Assembly: GCF_003606345.3 (NCBI RefSeq)
Contig: NZ_CP031844.2
Span: 558,001 to 622,000, forward strand
Length of the DNA stretch: 64,000 nt
Direction of reading: 5' to 3'
Source: Bartonella krasnovii
GTDB lineage: Bacteria; Pseudomonadota; Alphaproteobacteria; Rhizobiales; Rhizobiaceae
Part shown: piece after piece, positions 1 to 7,707 of the stretch
Position numbering within the stretch: position 1 is the first letter of the stretch
Layout: every line of letters begins with the position of its first letter
Program-made: the position numbers and the translations under genes
The notes under the pieces: model-generated
Database searches by the model: none
The model's input: the letters and a program-made list of their open reading frames with translations, nothing else
Told to the model about the DNA's origin: nothing

Positions 1-552
<552 letters not shown>

Positions 553-573
553 TTTTAGGAAAGGAAAGACAAT

Positions 574-630
574 ATGCTTTTATTGCAAAGAGCTAATGCT
601 ATGCAAACGCAAGAGGTTTTACCATTTTAA
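574..630 (+). CDS. Possible 18-codon small ORF in the former surE slot
   Basis: A short ORF begins with ATG 12 bases after a purine-rich AGGAAAGGAAAG stretch that looks like a good ribosome binding site. It encodes 18 residues (MLLLQRANAMQTQEVLPF) and stops at TAA. It lies between serS and the pcm-like gene, where relatives carry surE. The peptide does not resemble the SurE start (expected MRILLTNDDG-like), so it may be a relic of a start region or chance. No function is proposed. Confidence 0.2.
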   Translation: MLLLQRANAMQTQEVLPF

Positions 631-686
631 AAAAGTGGTTTGTAGGGGTAATAAAAATGCATCTCCATTAGAGAGTGAATGATACT

Positions 687-1346
687 ATGGAGCAAAAGGG
701 TATTTTGCAATTTCGTGAGGAGTTGGCTGCTCTTGTACTGAAAATGCGTAGCAAAGGCATTGATGACGTACGATTTTTTTCGGCATTAGAGAAAATTCCA
801 CGTCAACAATTTGTTTCTGCTCCGTGGTTTGATAGTGCTTATGATAATAAAGTTATTCCCATAGAGTGTGGGGAATATATGGAGCGTTTGGAAGAACAGC
901 TCTTAATGCTTTCAGCATTATCATTGAAAAAAAAGCATCGTGTCTTAGAAATTGGTACGGGCTCTGGCTTTTGTACGGCTCTTATGGCATGCTTAAGTGA
1001 TCGTGTTACAACGATTGATCGTTATAAAACGCTTGTTGATTTGGCACGCCAAAAATTTCAAACTTTGGGTATTGAAAATATTATTATACGGCAGATTGAT
1101 GGAAGCCATAATGTGGCAAGTTTGGGATCATTTGATCGCATTCTTATTTGGCCATCACGTTCTGATGAACCCAAGGAATTTTTAGAACTTTTAGCTGAAA
1201 ATGGAATTCTCATTCAGGCGATAGGGCCTGATGAAGGGGTACAAACGGTAACGCGCTATACAAAAATTGGTAGTCGATTTGAGTGTTTAGAGTTGTTTCA
1301 AGTGCGTTATCAACCTCTTATTAAAGGTATTGCAGAGAGACTTTAA
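687..1346 (+). CDS. pcm: Protein-L-isoaspartate O-methyltransferase-like protein
   Basis: The 219-residue cytoplasmic protein is of the PCMT family, which uses S-adenosylmethionine to methylate isoaspartyl residues in damaged proteins. It shows the Rossmann SAM-binding motif I, VLEIGTGSGF, at about residues 86-95, and the family phrase IPRQQFV upstream of it. The segment that in classical PCMT reads GQTISQP, which forms the substrate site, reads ECGEYMERLEEQ here. That substitution is, from memory, shared by the copy next to surE in other Rhizobiales, so isoaspartate repair activity is uncertain. I chose ATG at 687; a GTG at 675 in the same frame would add four residues, and the purine run at 669-675 fits the ATG better. 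Usual neighbours are serS and surE upstream; surE is absent. Confidence 0.82.
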   Translation: MEQKGILQFREELAALVLKMRSKGIDDVRFFSALEKIPRQQFVSAPWFDSAYDNKVIPIECGEYMERLEEQLLMLSALSLKKKHRVLEIGTGSGFCTALMACLSDRVTTIDRYKTLVDLARQKFQTLGIENIIIRQIDGSHNVASLGSFDRILIWPSRSDEPKEFLELLAENGILIQAIGPDEGVQTVTRYTKIGSRFECLELFQVRYQPLIKGIAERL

Positions 1347-1513
1347 TTTTTAAAATTTGAAAAACAGCACAAATTATTTCACTCTCTTTATTTTATTAAA
1401 TTCACTTTGATCTTAATTAAAGATATTTATGAATAAAACATTTCATTTTAACACTTCGGTAATTTAAAAAAGCTTTAATGGGGTGAATTGAGTATTGATG
1501 AGTGGGCAAAACG

Positions 1514-2695
1514 ATGTATCTAAAAGCTTTGGATAATATTTTTCAGTATAATTTTCAAAGAATAACTTTTTTGGCGGTGGTAACTATTGTTGCTGGTTGT
1601 AGTTCTGGCTCACAACGTTTTTCCAATATTTCTTCTCATCATAGGATAGCACCTCAATTAAATATAGCGAACTCTATGTCTACAGATCCGGGAATGCTAT
1701 CATACGGTGGGGAAATGATACAAAGCACCGAGTTGCCTCCTGTAGAGCCAAGTGATGATTCGTCGATAGATGACAATTCTCCCTATAATTTTTCACAGCA
1801 GGGTAGGGGAGTTTCTTCTGATGATCGTGTTATGGGGGCGCCTCCACGTAATATTGGAACACTTTCTCGTTCACAAATGAATAATTCTCCTCTTTTCCGG
1901 CAGAACTCTTATATTGTCCAGAGTGGGGATACATTACTCAGTATTGCACGACAAGTAGGCGTTAGTGTTGAGGCATTAAAATCAGCAAATGGTATAAACA
2001 GTAATTCCATTTATATCGGTCAGGTCCTTGTGCTGCCAAATGGGCGTACGTTAGCAACTTCAAGAGCGTCCAGTCATAACAATAGGGTAGCGTCAACAGC
2101 AGAATCTTCATTCCAACCTCAGGTGACGTCTTCTATAAAGAACAAGAAAGCTTCTCCTATATATAAAGCCCCTGTAAAAACGCCACCTTCTGCACAGGTG
2201 AACAGGTCAAGTCCTGAAAGAAGTTCTTCTAAAGAGATGGTGCAATTGAATCATGAATCTGATTTATCAAGTACCATTACGCGTACAGATAATATTAAGG
2301 CGCCGCAAGCTACGGGAATTTCTAAAATGCGTTGGCCAGTACGAGGGCGTTTATTAAGCCAGTTTGGTCAAAAAAAAGGAACAATAATGAATCGAGGAAT
2401 AGACATTGCTGTGCCTGAAGGATCATCGGTAAGAGCGGCGGAAAATGGTGTTGTTATTTACGCTGGAGATGGCTTAAAAGAGCTGGGTAATGTTGTTATG
2501 ATTCGACATGAAAATAATATTATCACTATTTATGGATGTAATAGTCAGCTTGTTGTGAACAAAGGCCAAAGGGTAAGACGCGGTGATGAGATTGCGAAGT
2601 CGGGTATTTCAGGAAATGTTAAAACGCCACGTGTTTATTTTGAGATGCGTAAGAATTCATTACCAGTTGATCCTCTTAAATATTTAGAAAACTAA
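1514..2695 (+). CDS. LysM and LytM (M23-like) domain lipoprotein, NlpD-like
   Basis: A 393-residue envelope lipoprotein. The N-terminal signal ends in a lipobox (IVAGC, Cys29). A LysM peptidoglycan-binding domain lies at about 133-176 (YIVQSGDTLLSIARQ...), a Ser/Pro-rich linker follows, and a LytM/M23 domain is at about 272-391. The zinc-peptidase residues look lost: the first metal His of the HxxxD motif is Asn293 (Asp297 is kept), the HxH segment reads IYGCNSQ, and the final His motif reads PRVYFEMR. Known non-catalytic LytM proteins such as NlpD and EnvC activate cell-wall amidases during division, so a regulatory rather than hydrolytic role is inferred. ATG at 1514 is chosen; GTG at 1502 in frame would add four residues. 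The gene sits between pcm and yajC as in related Rhizobiales. Confidence 0.88.
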   Translation: MYLKALDNIFQYNFQRITFLAVVTIVAGCSSGSQRFSNISSHHRIAPQLNIANSMSTDPGMLSYGGEMIQSTELPPVEPSDDSSIDDNSPYNFSQQGRGVSSDDRVMGAPPRNIGTLSRSQMNNSPLFRQNSYIVQSGDTLLSIARQVGVSVEALKSANGINSNSIYIGQVLVLPNGRTLATSRASSHNNRVASTAESSFQPQVTSSIKNKKASPIYKAPVKTPPSAQVNRSSPERSSSKEMVQLNHESDLSSTITRTDNIKAPQATGISKMRWPVRGRLLSQFGQKKGTIMNRGIDIAVPEGSSVRAAENGVVIYAGDGLKELGNVVMIRHENNIITIYGCNSQLVVNKGQRVRRGDEIAKSGISGNVKTPRVYFEMRKNSLPVDPLKYLEN

Positions 2696-3622
2696 TTGAT
2701 TGATGATGTTAAATTTTAATAAGCTTATAATTTATAGAAACTTCATAAAAACAATTTGTTTTATTAAATCAATAGGACTGATCAGAATGTTTTAAATTTT
2801 CTAAAGCTTTTACTTTGGGCGCTAATTCTACAATAATATGATCTTTCTGTTCAATTTTTTCTTGTAGATGATTTAAGACCCTGAGCAATGTTTGGAGAGT
2901 CGAATAATCAATCTGTTATGTTACTTCCTTTTTCAAAGCCAGTTACATTTGATGAAGTATTGACGTGTTTCATGAACTTTACTCATTACGCTCGATCATC
3001 GAAAGATATTAGCACATGTATAACGTAATAAGTCAGCAAAAAATTATGAGTTTAGAAGAGGAGTTTGTTGGGAGGGATTAGAGATTATCATCTTTGTCTT
3101 TATGAAGTATAAGACAAAGAGCATCATACGATTTGTTAATACCCAACATTCACAATACTCTTGCATTTGAGAGGGGTATGAGAGGAGATATTTTACTTCT
3201 TATCATAAAGAGTTTTTATCTTTATGTTCATTTTACAGGCGTGATAGTCAAGAAATTTTTTGATGAATTCAAAAGGTTTGAAATGAGAGCGTTTTACGGT
3301 ATTGAGCTCTATCATTCGACATTAAAAAATAATGAGTTATCTCTATAAATTAATGTTTTTTATTAGAAAAATTATTTTGTATCATTTATTGAGTAAGAGA
3401 TAACGCTTCTAGCGTAGGATATATAATAGAGAGAAATAAATCTGTTTTTTTAATTTTTTTCTTATTGTACTCTGTCTCTTAAGGATTTATTACATTTCCA
3501 TAAAGCTGAGATTCATTATACCATTATAGCTTTTTATAACAAATTCTTTAGATTTTTTTTCTAAATCGGGTTCTGTTTTAAGAGAATGGGAAATACCTGA
3601 AGTTTAACTATAGGAGATAAAA
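2696..3622. other. Gene-poor decayed spacer between the NlpD-like gene and yajC
   Basis: About 930 bases of AT-rich DNA with no intact gene. It contains the minus-strand antirepressor fragment listed separately at 2769-2915. A plus-strand stretch near 2912-3028 reads KPVTFDEVLTCF in one frame, which faintly recalls the start of Uma2-type nuclease domains but is too short to call. An ORF at 3133-3348 has no recognisable domain and poor context. The yajC promoter presumably lies near 3500-3600 but I could not pick convincing boxes. Confidence 0.6.
2769..2915 (-). pseudogene. Fragment of a phage antirepressor (KilAC-type C-terminal region)
   Basis: On the minus strand an uninterrupted frame of 48 codons between two stops reads QIDYSTLQTLLRVLNHLQ, then EKIEQKDHIIVELAPKVKAL, then ENLKHSDQSY. 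This matches what I know of the linker and start of the KilAC domain of phage antirepressors: a coiled coil with IEQKD, then ELAPKVxAL and a following SDxSY/SDGSF segment. There is no start codon or upstream DNA-binding domain in frame, and the expected remainder is missing after the stop. It is therefore a relic of a prophage gene. No other phage gene was recognised nearby. Confidence 0.6.
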
Positions 3623-4084
3623 ATGTTTATTACAAACGCTTATGCTCAAGTTGCAGGCGATGTTTCCGGTGGAATTTCATTTGTTAACGCTATCCCATTC
3701 ATTTTAATTTTTGCAATTATGTATTTTTTTATTATTCGTCCACAGCGCGCTCAAATGAAAAAACGGCAGGAAATGCTTAATGCAGTGCGTCGTGGTGATA
3801 CAGTTATAACGGGTGGTGGTATTATCGGCAAGGTTACGAAGGTTCATGACGAGAGTGGTGAATTAGAGGTTGAAATTGGTGATAATATGAATATTCGTGT
3901 TATTCGTTCAACATTAGCGGATGTACGTGTTAAAGGTGAGCCGATTGCAGAAAAAAAATCAAAACTTAATGCTAAAACGAAAACACCACAAAAGTCTAAG
4001 TCTAAAAAGACTGTGAAAGAAAATGTGAATATCTCTGAAGAGGAAAAAGCAATATCAAAAGAAAATAAGGAAAATGCATCTTAA
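3623..4084 (+). CDS. yajC: Sec translocon accessory protein YajC
   Basis: A 153-residue inner-membrane protein. One transmembrane segment is at about residues 20-38 (FVNAIPFILIFAIMYFFII), followed directly by the family hallmark RPQRAQMKKRQEML and a small cytoplasmic domain (GDTVITGGGIIGKV). YajC associates with SecDF and SecYEG in protein export. It is longer than typical YajC (about 110 residues) because of a Lys/Glu-rich tail from about residue 110, which is low-complexity. The start follows a good GGAG site (AGGAGATAAAAATG). In relatives secD/secF or a secDF fusion follows immediately, but here 444 bases without a gene separate yajC from the Mth938-domain gene. Confidence 0.95.
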   Translation: MFITNAYAQVAGDVSGGISFVNAIPFILIFAIMYFFIIRPQRAQMKKRQEMLNAVRRGDTVITGGGIIGKVTKVHDESGELEVEIGDNMNIRVIRSTLADVRVKGEPIAEKKSKLNAKTKTPQKSKSKKTVKENVNISEEEKAISKENKENAS

Positions 4085-4528
4085 AGTGTAAGTGCAATTT
4101 ACACCATTTTTGAAAGCATTTTTATAAAAAATGTTAAAATATAAAGGAGGAATGTTTTTTTATAGTCACGACAGAAAGTAATATCTTTGTTTTGAGTAGA
4201 CTATTAAAATGGTTGCTTTATTTATGGAATATTATGGAAAATCTTCCTGCCTTTTAAACAATGTCCTTATTTTTATAAAGAGAAGTTTTTCACTTTTATG
4301 TCAACTAAGCTAAGAAAAATTTTTTAACAGATAGATAGCATTTAATCGTGATTTATTGTTAACTTTTCAATATATTTTTGTGTAGCCCAAACAAGGTGTT
4401 ATAGTAAAAAGCTCTACCTCAATATTCTGATAGGCTACGGTTAACATATCATTGTTTTATATTCCCGTTGATTTTTATGGTAAGAAGTAAAAGACAAGTG
4501 AATTTTTAAAAATAAAAGGTGCTTATTC
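4085..4528. other. Gene-free spacer where secDF is expected
   Basis: The 444 bases are AT-rich with no ORF of credible coding character. There is an AGGAGG sequence at about 4145, only two or three bases before an ATG that opens nine codons, so it is unlikely to be used. I saw no SecD-like or SecF-like peptide in any frame. The leader of the following gene has AAAGGTG before its ATG. Confidence 0.55.
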
Positions 4529-4915
4529 ATGTCCGATGCAATTCAAATTCGTGAAGCACATTTTCCAAGTCGTGCGCCTATTGATGCTTATGGAAATGGT
4601 GGATTTCGTTTTGCTGATATGTCTCATAGAGGTTCTATTATTTGTATCCCATCAGGAATTTATGGCATTGATATGCTAGGGCCTGTTCCCACTCAACGGG
4701 ATCTATCTCGTATTTTAGAAGAAGCAAACGATATTGAGGTTTTATTAATAGGGACTGGAACAGAATTATTACGATTGCCTGAAGAGTTACAGGTCCTTTT
4801 ATGGGAAAAGCGTATTTCATCAGATACAATGAGTACAGGAGCAGCAGTGCGTACATTTAATGTTTTATTGGCTGAAGATCGCGCTGTTGCGGCATTATTA
4901 TTTGCGGTAGAATAA
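4529..4915 (+). CDS. Mth938-domain protein (NDUFAF3/Xcc1710-like)
   Basis: A 128-residue single-domain protein of the Mth938/DUF498 family. Visible family features are the N-terminal YGNGGFRF segment, the GSIICIPSGIYG turn, the central LLIGTGTEL motif, and a C-terminal stretch with STGAAVRTFNVLLAEDR, where the conserved Thr-Arg-Asn is typical. The mitochondrial homologue NDUFAF3 is an assembly factor of respiratory complex I. The bacterial members have no firmly proven role, although their conserved position next to Sec and squalene/phytoene-synthase-like genes is well known. AAAGGTGC lies before the ATG. The next recognisable gene downstream is the NDUFAF6-like gene, 787 bases away. Confidence 0.88.
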   Translation: MSDAIQIREAHFPSRAPIDAYGNGGFRFADMSHRGSIICIPSGIYGIDMLGPVPTQRDLSRILEEANDIEVLLIGTGTELLRLPEELQVLLWEKRISSDTMSTGAAVRTFNVLLAEDRAVAALLFAVE

Positions 4916-5702
4916 AGCATTGTTTAATAAAATAGATATCCTTATCTAGCATAAAAGACGTGTGTGATTATTTTGTTGTGTCTCAAAATACCATCGTTTA
5001 AGGCGGTAATATAAAAATAAAGTATTATACATAACTTAATATATTTAGAGCCTAGCGTATCACATAAGTGATAAGCCTCGGACATTTGAGGTTATTCATA
5101 AGAAGCATTTTTATTCCTTTTTAATTTTACCTACATACCCGCTTTACGTATAAGATGAAAGGAAATAGGCACAAAATGAGAGAATCATATGATATTAGGG
5201 GATCTGATTTAACAGATAAAACGATAAGTTATTATTATAAATTAATTCGTTACGAGAGGCAGGAAACCGTCAAAAGCAATTGGATTTTTGACAGATCAGT
5301 GAGAATAGGAATCTTTGTTCTTTTAAGTTGTGGGAAGAGTCCAAGCATTTGATGAAGTTTTGGGTGATCAGTGTGTTGTCATCTATTCAGTCAAAAAGTA
5401 TTTTTCTTTGTCTGTTCCTAAGTTTCATGACACATGTTACGGTTAATTTTATCTGTTTTTACGACAAATAAACGCTTAAATCCTATAAGATACATTTTTA
5501 TTAAAAAAATAGTTTATTTCATTTTGAATTTTTTTTGAAAAGAAAAGTCAGTAAAAAAGAAACTTTCATTCATCAGACATGAAGAGATACATTTAAAAAT
5601 CTTATTTTTACAAACTGTATTTTCTTATCTCTCATTTTTAAATATGAATAAAAAGAGAATATTAATTGAATGGCTAAAAAGGGGCGTTAATAGGTTCATA
5701 GA
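4916..5702. other. Gene-poor spacer
   Basis: The 787 bases are AT-rich with frequent stops. An ORF at 5155-5352 (65 codons) has no recognisable domain. The stretch 5030-5100, with GTATTATAC and later CTCGGACATTTGAGG followed by CATAA, weakly resembles part of the spacer near 39395-39465, so it may be another diverged copy of the repeat family described at 25153 and 39307. Nothing else was recognised. Confidence 0.5.
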
Positions 5703-6563
5703 ATGATAGGTTCTCTTCCTTATTGTCTTGATATTTTACGTACCATAGATCGTGATCGATATATATCGGTTTTATTTTCACCTAAAAAAAAGCGAAAAGC
5801 ATTGGCTGCTCTTTACGCATTTAATGCTGAGATTTCTCGTATTCGCGAAAGTGTTCATGATCCACTCATCGGCGAAATACGATTACGCTGGTGGTATGAT
5901 TCTATTGAGCATGAGGAAATGCAAACGAGCGCAAGTAATCCGATTTTAAGTGATTTATTAACAGCAATGACTCTTTTTAATTTACCTAAGACAGCTTTTT
6001 TACGGTATTGTGATGCACAAATTTTAGATCTTTACCACAACCCATTAGAAACGCTTCATGATCTTGAGCATTATTGTGGTGAAACAGCAAGTATAATTTT
6101 ACAACTTTCTTGTCAGATATTAGATCCTGATGCCGAACAAAATTTTACAGATACCTATAAACATGGGGGAATTGCTCAAGGATTAAGCGGTGTACTGCGC
6201 CTTTTATCTTTTATGCAATCACGCTATCACTACTATTTACCTACTGATATGCTGCAGGCTATAGGAATGAATAGGAAGGATTTGGATTCTCATCGTCTCA
6301 GTGATCAACAAAAGGGCCGTATTGTTGAAGCTATGGTAGCATTATCACGTGATCATTATACCAAGTTTTATGCATCTTTTCATACCTTACCTAGAGCTCT
6401 TAAGCCAGCCTTTCTTCCATTGGTCATTATACCGGATTCTCTCCAAAAGGCTTTACAGTTGGGAGCTGCAACTTTTCAAGAAAGTGCAACTTTGTCATTA
6501 ATACATCGCTATTGGCTGATAACAAGAGCAGCACTAAGCGGTCATTTTCCAAAGATATTGTAA
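5703..6563 (+). CDS. Squalene/phytoene synthase family protein (NDUFAF6-like)
   Basis: A 286-residue protein of the trans-isoprenyl diphosphate synthase (squalene/phytoene synthase) family. It has the N-terminal DRYISVLFSPKKKRKALAAL region, then YAFNAEISRIRE at about 38-49, where true synthases carry a DxxxD metal motif, and the conserved LRWWYDSI. A second helix motif is at GGIAQGLSGVLRLL. The Asp-rich motifs that bind Mg2+-diphosphate look degenerate, as in the mitochondrial complex I assembly factor NDUFAF6, so it is probably not an active terpenoid synthase. ATG at 5703 is the first in frame. It follows the NDUFAF3-like gene, a pairing kept in many alphaproteobacteria. Confidence 0.85.
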   Translation: MIGSLPYCLDILRTIDRDRYISVLFSPKKKRKALAALYAFNAEISRIRESVHDPLIGEIRLRWWYDSIEHEEMQTSASNPILSDLLTAMTLFNLPKTAFLRYCDAQILDLYHNPLETLHDLEHYCGETASIILQLSCQILDPDAEQNFTDTYKHGGIAQGLSGVLRLLSFMQSRYHYYLPTDMLQAIGMNRKDLDSHRLSDQQKGRIVEAMVALSRDHYTKFYASFHTLPRALKPAFLPLVIIPDSLQKALQLGAATFQESATLSLIHRYWLITRAALSGHFPKIL

Positions 6564-7707
6564 AAGAATATGATGAGATTAGAGTTAGATTGATTTTTTT
6601 CATGTTGAAGATAAAAAGAGACATTAAAATTCAAAACCATTTCTTTGTTATCGAAGACATTGATATAGTTCTTTCTATCAACGCAAAAGAATAAGCAATT
6701 TTAAGACCTTGAAAATGCAGTGTACTGGATGGCTGAGAGACAAGCTGGCATCATTGTTATATCGGTGTTCATCTCCCAATATTGCGATAACCTCTGGAGT
6801 TCTTCATAAAAGGTATGTCATTTCTTTAATGTTTATCCAAACGCTAATTCCGCTTATAACGTGTAAGTGAGAAATTTTGATTGATTCAACATGGAACAAG
6901 TTTGGAATAAAAGAAGTTTATAGTATTTAGGATTTTTATTTAATATAATAACACTATATTATCATTGTAAATCAATGTGTTATAAAATAAAGAAAGACAT
7001 AAGATAAAGCTAATACATTGATACATTTGATGAAGAATTTTGATATTGAGTACTCTAAATGTATTGCTCGTGTCTTATTTGCAAATGAAATATAATTTCT
7101 ATTTTATTATGAGGGAAATTGCTTTGGCAGCCTATTAAGGCTATAGAAGAGCGCTCATTTTTGAGAAATTAAAGTTATGAATCCATAATTGATGATTGCT
7201 ATAATATATAAAGATATCAATTTATCATGAGAGTTTATTTTTTCTATATTGAATGAGAGCGTTGAATAAATAAAGATTTTCTCGTTTTTAATTACGTTTA
7301 TAATGAATTTTAAAATAGTTTTTTCATATCATAAGTTGGGTGTGTCAACGAAAATCATTTAAGGAAGAAGCAATACGTACCTTATGAACTGAATGTTAAG
7401 AGTGGCGATATGACAAGCTTTAAATGTAATGACAAGAGGGATGATATTTATAGCGGAATTGGCAACACACCTTTACTCGTTTTTAGATGGATAATATTGC
7501 TTACCACGTTAAAAAAAAACAGACTTCGCATTATCCCTCATCTGTTTTCTTGCAAATCTATATACACACTGATTTGCGAGAGAGTTAATGATAATGCCGA
7601 TCTTAAGCGAGAATCAAACAAAAGACCGGCCTTATCTTTTCAACGATAGACGAAGTGCTAATGGAAATTCTATCAAATAAGTTTTTTAAAAATTATATAT
7701 ATCCTTT
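6564..7707. other. Long gene-free decayed region with a repeat copy
   Basis: The 1,144 bases contain no credible gene. A copy of the dispersed repeat is at 6832-6909 (listed separately). An ORF at 7410-7649 (79 codons) contains a chance-looking IGNTPLL string, as in cysteine synthase-like enzymes, but nothing after it fits that family. The rest is AT-rich with stops in all frames, consistent with decay of genes that once separated the NDUFAF6-like gene and ppiD. Confidence 0.55.
6832..6909 (-). repeat. Dispersed repeat family 1, copy A (diverged)
   Basis: About 78 bases match the reverse complement of the copy at 24902-24977. Shared blocks are TTTATCCA.ACG, then ATAACGTG.AAGTGAG, then TTTTGATTGATTCAA, then an ACAAGTTTGGAA-like end. 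This copy is more diverged than the 24902/25316 pair. It is not near any gene that explains it. Confidence 0.6.

Noticed and set aside
2912..3028. Possible Uma2-type nuclease start (KPVTFDEVL)
   Set aside because: Too short and not followed by the catalytic Glu/Asp motifs of that family.
3133..3348. 71-codon ORF in the spacer before yajC
   Set aside because: No recognisable domain, no convincing ribosome binding site, and it lies in AT-rich decayed sequence.
4145..4180. AGGAGG followed by an ATG in the yajC spacer
   Set aside because: Only two or three bases separate the motif from the ATG and the frame is nine codons long.
5155..5352. 65-codon ORF between the two complex I assembly factor homologues
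   Set aside because: No similarity recognised and no supporting context; composition resembles the surrounding spacer.
7410..7649. 79-codon ORF with an IGNTPLL string like cysteine synthases
   Set aside because: Only this short string fits; the residues before and after do not follow the pyridoxal-enzyme pattern.
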